17,114 nt of DNA from contig JAIXUZ010000379.1 in the NCBI GenBank assembly GCA_027483285.1, positions 1 through 17,114 on the forward strand, written 5' to 3'. Origin of the DNA: Bacteroidota bacterium. GTDB taxonomy: Bacteria > Bacteroidota > Bacteroidia > CAMBQF01. The first letter of the stretch is position 1. Every line of letters begins with the position of its first letter. Shown here one piece after another: positions 13,255 to 17,114 of this stretch. The translations under genes and the position numbers were made by a program. Under the pieces are notes generated by a model that ran no database searches, was not told where the DNA came from, and was given only the letters and a program-made list of their open reading frames with translations.

Positions 13255-15774
13255 TTAAAAGCCCTGTCCGCCCCCGCCATTGTCCTGCATTTCGATTGGT
13301 GCAGATTTTGGGCGTTTGCTTTGTGGTATAAGCTTACCAAACTTCCAGGTAACGCTAAGGTTTACCCAGCGGGTTTCGCGCTTACGAATACCATCCTGGT
13401 TAAAGCCAATACCTTCTGTTACATAACCAAACTGGCGCTGGTTAAACACATCGCTTAGGCGGGCGGTGATACTCAAACGGTCTTTCCAGAAATCGTATCG
13501 GGCCGATATATCCATATTTTGGAATGGCCTGATGTAGCCTTGCGTAAATACCCACGGCACGCCCAGGCTGTAGCTAAGTTGAACATCCAGTCCTTTTAAA
13601 GGTTTAAAAGACATCATAGCACGGCCCATACCGCCCCAACGGCCCGCACTTAAACCCTGTTGTAGGTTGCTGGCGTTTAGCCTGGTATAAAAAGCGCCAC
13701 CGTTTAGGTTAATCCTCCACCATTTGGTAGCATCGTAGCGCAGGGTTAAATCTATTCCGCCAGAGTGTGATGTGTTTAGGTTAAATGATGTAATGCGGCT
13801 AACGCCCAAACTGTCTACCGAACGGAAGCGGGTAAACACACCCGTGGTGTAGCGGTAGTATACTGATGGGGCTATGGTTACCTTTTTAGTTATTACCTGT
13901 GCCGACACATCAAAAGAATTAACATATTCAGGGTTTAGGTATGGGTTGCCAACAAATAAAAAGTAGGGGTCAGAGTAATCGGGGAATGGGTTTAAATCCC
14001 AACCACGGGGGCGGTTTATGCGGCGGCTGTAGCTTAAGCCAAACTCTACGCCCTCGTTCATTTTATACTTTAAAAACGCACTGGGGAATAGGCTGAAATA
14101 GTTCCTGTCGAACTTTTGGTTTAATGTTGTTTGATTTACACTGTAAAAAGTTTGTTCTGCACGCAAGCCTGCACTGTAGCCCAGTTTTTTGTAGCCCCCA
14201 GTGAATGTTCCGTAGGCTGAGTATACCTGGTCGCTATAGGTAAAGCCATTGTTCAGGTTAACATCGGGCGCATAGTTTGTATTGTTTTCGTAGGCGCGTT
14301 TAGAGTAAAAGTCGTAATCCATTTTGCGCGCTATGGTTTTTAATCCGGCCTCAATTTTATAGTTGTCGCCCAACTTCATGCTATAATCGGTTTGCCCGGT
14401 TAAAATAAGGTTTTTGCTTGTGTTTTGTGTCAACTGGCTCACCCAGGGTTGGTTAGCAGCATCGTAGTAGCTCTGCAGTGCATCTAACGAGTCGGTAGGT
14501 GCCGAATACGAGACATAAAAATCGGCAGTGTAATCAATACCTGGTTTGCGAAAGGTGCGAACATAGTTTACCGATGCATCGTAGTTTATGCTGCGGTTAA
14601 CGGTTGTGTTGTCGCGTGTAAAGTAATCCAGCGTATCGCCTACGCTATCATACCAAAAATATTTTATCAGGTTAGGGTTGGTATTTTGCCTCCACGATGG
14701 GGTAAACGCTGCTGACAGCGTGTTAAACTTATTCATATTCCAGTCTAGGGCAATGCGGCCCATGTGCGACTCGTTAACAGAATACCCGTTACTGGTTTGG
14801 TCCATAAAGTATAATGTATCCTGCGAGTATTTTGTAATAGAACTGCCTAAGCTGAAAAACCGTTGGTTCATATAGTTGTACGATGCAGCAACGTTTAGCT
14901 TTTTACCGCGAACGTTTAGGTTTATGCCGCCATTGTATTTATCACCATTGCCCACTGTTGCGTTAACAGAGCCGTTAAAGCCAGGTTTGTCATTCTTTTT
15001 TAGGACGATATTGATAATACCACCCACACCATCAGGGTCGTACTTGGCCGAAGGGTTGGTAATAACTTCTATACGGTCTATAGAACCTGCCGGTAGCTGG
15101 TCTAAAGCGCCTGCCGCTGTCATGTTCGATGGTTTTCCATCAATCAAAATATTTACATTGGCGCCACGCAGGCTTATGTTTTTATCCTGGTCTACCGTTA
15201 CCGATGGTACGTTTTGCAATACATCTACCGCGCTACCCCCGGTGTTCGAAAGGTCTTTCTCTACGTTGTAAATCTTTTTGTCTATCCCGCCGCTTAGCAT
15301 GCTCTTATCAGCGGCAACTTCAACTGTTTTAAGCTGCTTGCTGTTTGGCCTTAGGTTAATTTTCTCAAAGAATTTTTCGGGGCTTCTGGGTAGCAGTAAA
15401 AAGCTGTCGGTTTGTGTTTCCAGGTACCCAATAAAGGTAACTTTTAGCTTTACCAGTCCAAGCGGCAGGTTTTCTAATTGAAAATAACCTCTGTCGTCAG
15501 TATATCCGCCACCGGTAACGCTTTTGTCCTTTAGTTTAATTACAGAAACTACGGCATAGCTAATGGGTTTACCTGTTTCACTGTCTACTACCGTGCCCAT
15601 AACCTTGCCAATGGCAGGCATTTGACCACCGGGTGCGCCGCCTTGTGGAGGTGTACCTGTTTTTGGTGCCCCGCCTGTGGGTGGGGTTTGGGCATTAACA
15701 ATCAATGTAAGCGCTGTAAAAACAGCAATAAATAATAATCGTACGTCTTTCAAAATCAATCTGTTGTTGTTCAT
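13255..15774 (-). CDS. TonB-dependent-receptor-like outer-membrane protein with carboxypeptidase regulatory domain
   Basis: The product is 839 residues from the ATG at 15774. An upstream extension into the palindromic spacer is rejected because the 15774 start gives a signal peptide ending VNA-Q (28/29). After a Pro/Gly-rich linker (about 30-54, repeated TPP/GGAP units) comes a carboxypeptidase-regulatory-like beta-sandwich (56-145) with DDRGYFQLENLPLG. A plug domain follows (about 150-260): VDVLQNVPSVTVDQD, NVNILIDGKPSNM, IDRIEVITNPSAKYD and GGIINIVLKK. The rest is a large beta-barrel of the outer-membrane beta-barrel family 3 type, with a last-strand motif WVNLSVTWKFG and a Gly-rich tail ending in Phe. 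Such proteins import or sense ligands at the outer membrane. No SusD partner is adjacent, so a polysaccharide role is not supported and the ligand is unknown. Confidence 0.9.
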   Translation of the reverse strand: MNNNRLILKDVRLLFIAVFTALTLIVNAQTPPTGGAPKTGTPPQGGAPGGQMPAIGKVMGTVVDSETGKPISYAVVSVIKLKDKSVTGGGYTDDRGYFQLENLPLGLVKLKVTFIGYLETQTDSFLLLPRSPEKFFEKINLRPNSKQLKTVEVAADKSMLSGGIDKKIYNVEKDLSNTGGSAVDVLQNVPSVTVDQDKNISLRGANVNILIDGKPSNMTAAGALDQLPAGSIDRIEVITNPSAKYDPDGVGGIINIVLKKNDKPGFNGSVNATVGNGDKYNGGINLNVRGKKLNVAASYNYMNQRFFSLGSSITKYSQDTLYFMDQTSNGYSVNESHMGRIALDWNMNKFNTLSAAFTPSWRQNTNPNLIKYFWYDSVGDTLDYFTRDNTTVNRSINYDASVNYVRTFRKPGIDYTADFYVSYSAPTDSLDALQSYYDAANQPWVSQLTQNTSKNLILTGQTDYSMKLGDNYKIEAGLKTIARKMDYDFYSKRAYENNTNYAPDVNLNNGFTYSDQVYSAYGTFTGGYKKLGYSAGLRAEQTFYSVNQTTLNQKFDRNYFSLFPSAFLKYKMNEGVEFGLSYSRRINRPRGWDLNPFPDYSDPYFLFVGNPYLNPEYVNSFDVSAQVITKKVTIAPSVYYRYTTGVFTRFRSVDSLGVSRITSFNLNTSHSGGIDLTLRYDATKWWRINLNGGAFYTRLNASNLQQGLSAGRWGGMGRAMMSFKPLKGLDVQLSYSLGVPWVFTQGYIRPFQNMDISARYDFWKDRLSITARLSDVFNQRQFGYVTEGIGFNQDGIRKRETRWVNLSVTWKFGKLIPQSKRPKSAPIEMQDNGGGGQGF

Positions 15775-15879
15775 AATCAAACTAGCGCCCCTCCTGCTAA
15801 GGAGGGGAATGAATTGTATGGCATTTATTGTCGGACAAGAAAGGGGAGGTGGCATCCTATATCAATGCCAATAATATCC
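15775..15879. repeat. palindrome-rich, REP-like spacer upstream of the receptor gene
   Basis: This 105-bp spacer between the DoxX gene and the receptor gene contains three parts. The first is a perfect hairpin with 7-bp arms, CCCCTCC (15788-15794) and GGAGGGG (15801-15807), with loop TGCTAA. The second is an 11-bp palindrome TTGTCGGACAA (15828-15838). The third is a GGGGAGG block (15843-15849). The G/C-rich arms contrast with the AT-rich surroundings. The composition resembles dispersed palindromic elements of Bacteroidota genomes, but copy number cannot be judged from one window. In the mRNA the hairpin would lie 13 nt before the receptor ATG. Confidence 0.5.
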
Positions 15880-16284
15880 CTAGCTAAACAAGGCCTTATC
15901 TGCCGAAAATTTACCCGGCCCCATTATCAGCAAGGCTATATAGCCTATCATGTACAGCAGGGCATGCTCGCCATCGCCTAAAATATCGTCGCCGTGGGCG
16001 CCAAATACGGCCACTGCCATAGTTATAACCAATGTGGCTGCTGCAAAACGGGTAAACAGCCCTGCCACCAAAAGCGCGCCGCATACCAGCTCGCCAAACA
16101 CAGCAAGTGCAAGACTGGCTTCGGCACCCATACCAATATCATAAAATTTAATATCGCCATCACCTGTCAGTTTGCCTAGTTTATTCCAGCCGTGGTTTAC
16201 AGCCATAATACCCCCAAAGCTTAGTCGGAGTAGCAAAAGGGTAATGTCGGGGCCGTATATTTTTGTTGTCAGTAGCTTCTTCAT
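15880..16284 (-). CDS. DoxX-family membrane protein
   Basis: The product is 134 residues from the ATG at 16284; a TTG two codons upstream is also possible. Four membrane helices are evident: LLLLRLSFGGIMAVNHGWNK, the stretch around LALAVFGELVCGALLVAGLF, the stretch around AATLVITMAVAVFGA, and LLYMIGYIALLIMGPG. The Arg in the first helix, the NHGWNKLGK loop and the GLFTRFAA turn are typical of the DoxX/DoxD-like family, with His97-Ala98 in EHALLY at the start of the last helix. Members are small inner-membrane proteins, some linked to quinone or thiosulfate oxidation and to redox stress, but most are uncharacterised. It is on the same strand as the receptor gene, 105 bp upstream. No confident promoter is visible, only an ACCTTTG at 16320-16314 that lacks the TA. 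Confidence 0.85.
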   Translation of the reverse strand: MKKLLTTKIYGPDITLLLLRLSFGGIMAVNHGWNKLGKLTGDGDIKFYDIGMGAEASLALAVFGELVCGALLVAGLFTRFAAATLVITMAVAVFGAHGDDILGDGEHALLYMIGYIALLIMGPGKFSADKALFS

Positions 16285-16462
16285 GCTCAAAATGGTGTTG
16301 TGCTATTTTTTTACAAAGGTCAGGTTTTATAACAAATATTGCACCTTATTGGTCTTAACAGGCCTTCTTTTATTACAAAATACTATTAACAGCCATTGAA
16401 TAATGACAGTAAGGCATTGCCTAATTGAGTAGCCGGGCTTAGGCTTGGCAGGGTTAAAATGT

Positions 16463-16493
16463 TTTGTTTGTTTCTCAAATTCATCTATATTTG
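16463..16493 (+). promoter_or_regulatory. promoter of the first lipoprotein gene (Bacteroidota type)
   Basis: TTTG at 16463-16466 and TATATTTG at 16486-16493, separated by 19 bp, are perfect matches to the -33/-7 consensus with ideal spacing. This is the best complete promoter in the window. The predicted start near 16500 leaves a leader of about 28 nt containing GGAG (16505-16508), too far from the ATG to be a normal Shine-Dalgarno site. Confidence 0.8.
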
Positions 16494-16527
16494 AAACCCT
16501 TAATGGAGTTTAACAGTAAAATAGCCT

Positions 16528-16923
16528 ATGAAAAATTTTTTACAAAGCAGATTATTCCTTGGTACCATTGTTTTAACCATATTGGCCTTGTTTGCCTTTT
16601 CTTCGTGTAAAAAAGACCAAACCTGCAGGGTAAAAGTTACGGTTACCGATACTTTGGGCACTAAACAGCGTTTTATGTGGGTTATATTGGATATTCCTGA
16701 AAATACCCCGCCAAGCCAAACCGGCAACGCTCCCAGCGATGTTTTTCCTTTACAGCTAAACACTAAAACCGATGGGTTTGTAGAGGCTGAATTTAAGTTG
16801 CCTGCCATTATACAGGCCAATATTTACGACTCGGTAGACGTGCAATTCATCAACCCGCTTAAAAAGAAAATTATTAAGCTGGAAGCTGGTGAAACCGTGA
16901 GCGAGGTTGTAGAGGTACAATAA
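16528..16923 (+). CDS. small lipoprotein of unknown function
   Basis: The product is 131 residues. The signal sequence has a hydrophobic core (LFLGTIVLTILALFAF) ending in FSSC, with Cys27 as the lipidation site, followed by KKD, a typical Bacteroidota lipoprotein start. The mature part (about 104 residues) reads as a small beta-sandwich: CRVKVTVTDTLG, a strand MWVILDI, a Pro/Asn-rich loop, LNTKTDGFVEAEFKLPAII and VDVQFINPLKKKIIKLEAGE. The TDG-strand-LPAII pattern resembles Ig-like or carboxypeptidase-regulatory-type folds. A perfect promoter precedes it and a strong hairpin terminator follows, so it is a single-gene unit. Function unknown, and a second lipoprotein start lies just beyond, suggesting a small local family. 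Confidence 0.8.
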   Translation: MKNFLQSRLFLGTIVLTILALFAFSSCKKDQTCRVKVTVTDTLGTKQRFMWVILDIPENTPPSQTGNAPSDVFPLQLNTKTDGFVEAEFKLPAIIQANIYDSVDVQFINPLKKKIIKLEAGETVSEVVEVQ

Positions 16924-16959
16924 AAGCCAATATTTTTAATACAGCCCTAAACATACTGA

Positions 16960-16990
16960 GGGGGAGGATTTTTCCTCCCCCTTTCTTTTT
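16960..16990 (+). terminator. Rho-independent terminator after the lipoprotein gene
   Basis: GGGGGAGGA (16960-16968) pairs perfectly with TCCTCCCCC (16973-16981) around a TTTT loop, extendable by one A-T pair, and is followed by TTTCTTTTTT. The stem starts 36 nt after the stop codon. A GC-rich 9-bp stem plus T-run makes this a strong intrinsic terminator. Confidence 0.9.
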
Positions 16991-17008
16991 TCTATTGCCT
17001 GTATTTTG

Positions 17009-17016
17009 TATATTTG
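17009..17016 (+). promoter_or_regulatory. -7 element for the second lipoprotein gene
   Basis: TATATTTG is a perfect TAnnTTTG match, identical to the octamer before the first lipoprotein gene, ending 28 nt before the ATG at 17045. No -33 match lies at normal spacing, because the terminator T-run occupies that region. Confidence 0.5.
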
Positions 17017-17044
17017 AATAACTTCAACCTATAATGCTGATTAA

Positions 17045-17114
17045 ATGAAAAAACTTCTACCTTTTTATTCCTTCTTTCAACTGTTCTTATAGGCTTTTCG
17101 GCTTGTAAAAAAGA
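17045..17114 (+). pseudogene. start of a second lipoprotein gene with apparent 1-nt frameshift (partial)
   Basis: The ATG at 17045 is followed by six A's and reads MKKLLPFYSFFQLFL before a stop (TAG at 17090-17092). In another frame the same stretch encodes a textbook lipoprotein signal, TSTFLFLLSTVLIGFSACKK, running to the window edge, but that frame has no start codon. One extra A in the run (seven instead of six) would join ATG-AAA-AAA to it as MKKTSTFLFLL and onward. So this is either a frameshifted or phase-variable gene, one using slippage, or a sequence error. The frame from 17053 resembles the first lipoprotein gene: shared TTATTCCTT in the signal core and TGTAAAAAAGA at the lipid-attachment Cys. 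Only 70 bases are visible, so the pseudogene label is provisional. Confidence 0.5.

Noticed and set aside
15775..15855. N-terminal extension of the receptor protein into the spacer
   Set aside because: The frame is open, but the added residues put nothing recognisable ahead of a complete signal peptide and run through the palindromic hairpin.
16291..16462. Possible structured RNA in the DoxX-lipoprotein spacer (GCCTAA/TTAGGC arms at 16419-16424 and 16439-16444)
   Set aside because: The arms are only 6 bp with a 14-nt loop, no known riboswitch core is recognisable, and the spacer is otherwise ordinary AT-rich sequence.

Overview
The window looks like chromosomal DNA from a member of the Bacteroidota, plausibly the Chitinophagales/Sphingobacteriales side, although the sequence does not fix the family. 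Four things point there. Several genes are preceded by the Bacteroidota -7 promoter element TAnnTTTG. Shine-Dalgarno sites are weak or absent. Surface proteins are of Bacteroidota type: a carboxypeptidase-regulatory-domain/plug/beta-barrel receptor, a DUF6029-like barrel, and lipoproteins with a Ser-Ser-Cys-Lys-Lys anchor. Menaquinone is made by the futalosine route. I see no rRNA, tRNA, CRISPR array, transposase or phage gene.

Layout: (1) 1-1465, plus strand: the 3' end of an RND efflux pump gene overlapping a TolC-type outer-membrane channel gene. (2) 1634-2569, minus strand: oxyR, with both redox cysteines at the E. coli positions. (3) 2680-5939, plus strand: a CCA-adding-enzyme/HD-domain gene, then a two-gene unit of an acidic-tailed pRiA4b ORF-3-like protein and miaA, so two tRNA-maturation genes lie close together. 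(4) 5952-8523, minus strand: a tight two-gene operon encoding a TPR-AAA+ ATPase and a TPR protein with a C-terminal membrane bundle. (5) 8662-10314, plus strand: a DUF6029-like outer-membrane barrel, starting at TTG. (6) 10342-13150, minus strand: mqnB-mqnD (overlapping by 4 nt), then hldD with its own promoter, then a small secreted protein. (7) 13255-16284, minus strand: a DoxX-type membrane protein followed by a large outer-membrane receptor, separated by a palindrome-rich spacer. (8) 16528-17114, plus strand: a small lipoprotein gene, a strong terminator, and the start of a second, apparently frameshifted, lipoprotein gene.

Most of the window is housekeeping and envelope biology: efflux, LPS heptose, quinone, tRNA modification and outer-membrane barrels. 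Four points deserve a second look. The first is the uncharacterised AAA+/TPR-membrane pair, the best candidate here for an undescribed machine. The second is promoters so close to the ATG of cca and hldD that their mRNAs should be leaderless or nearly so. The third is a one-base change in an A-run that would restore an intact lipoprotein signal peptide at the right end. The fourth is a REP-like palindromic spacer in front of the receptor gene.
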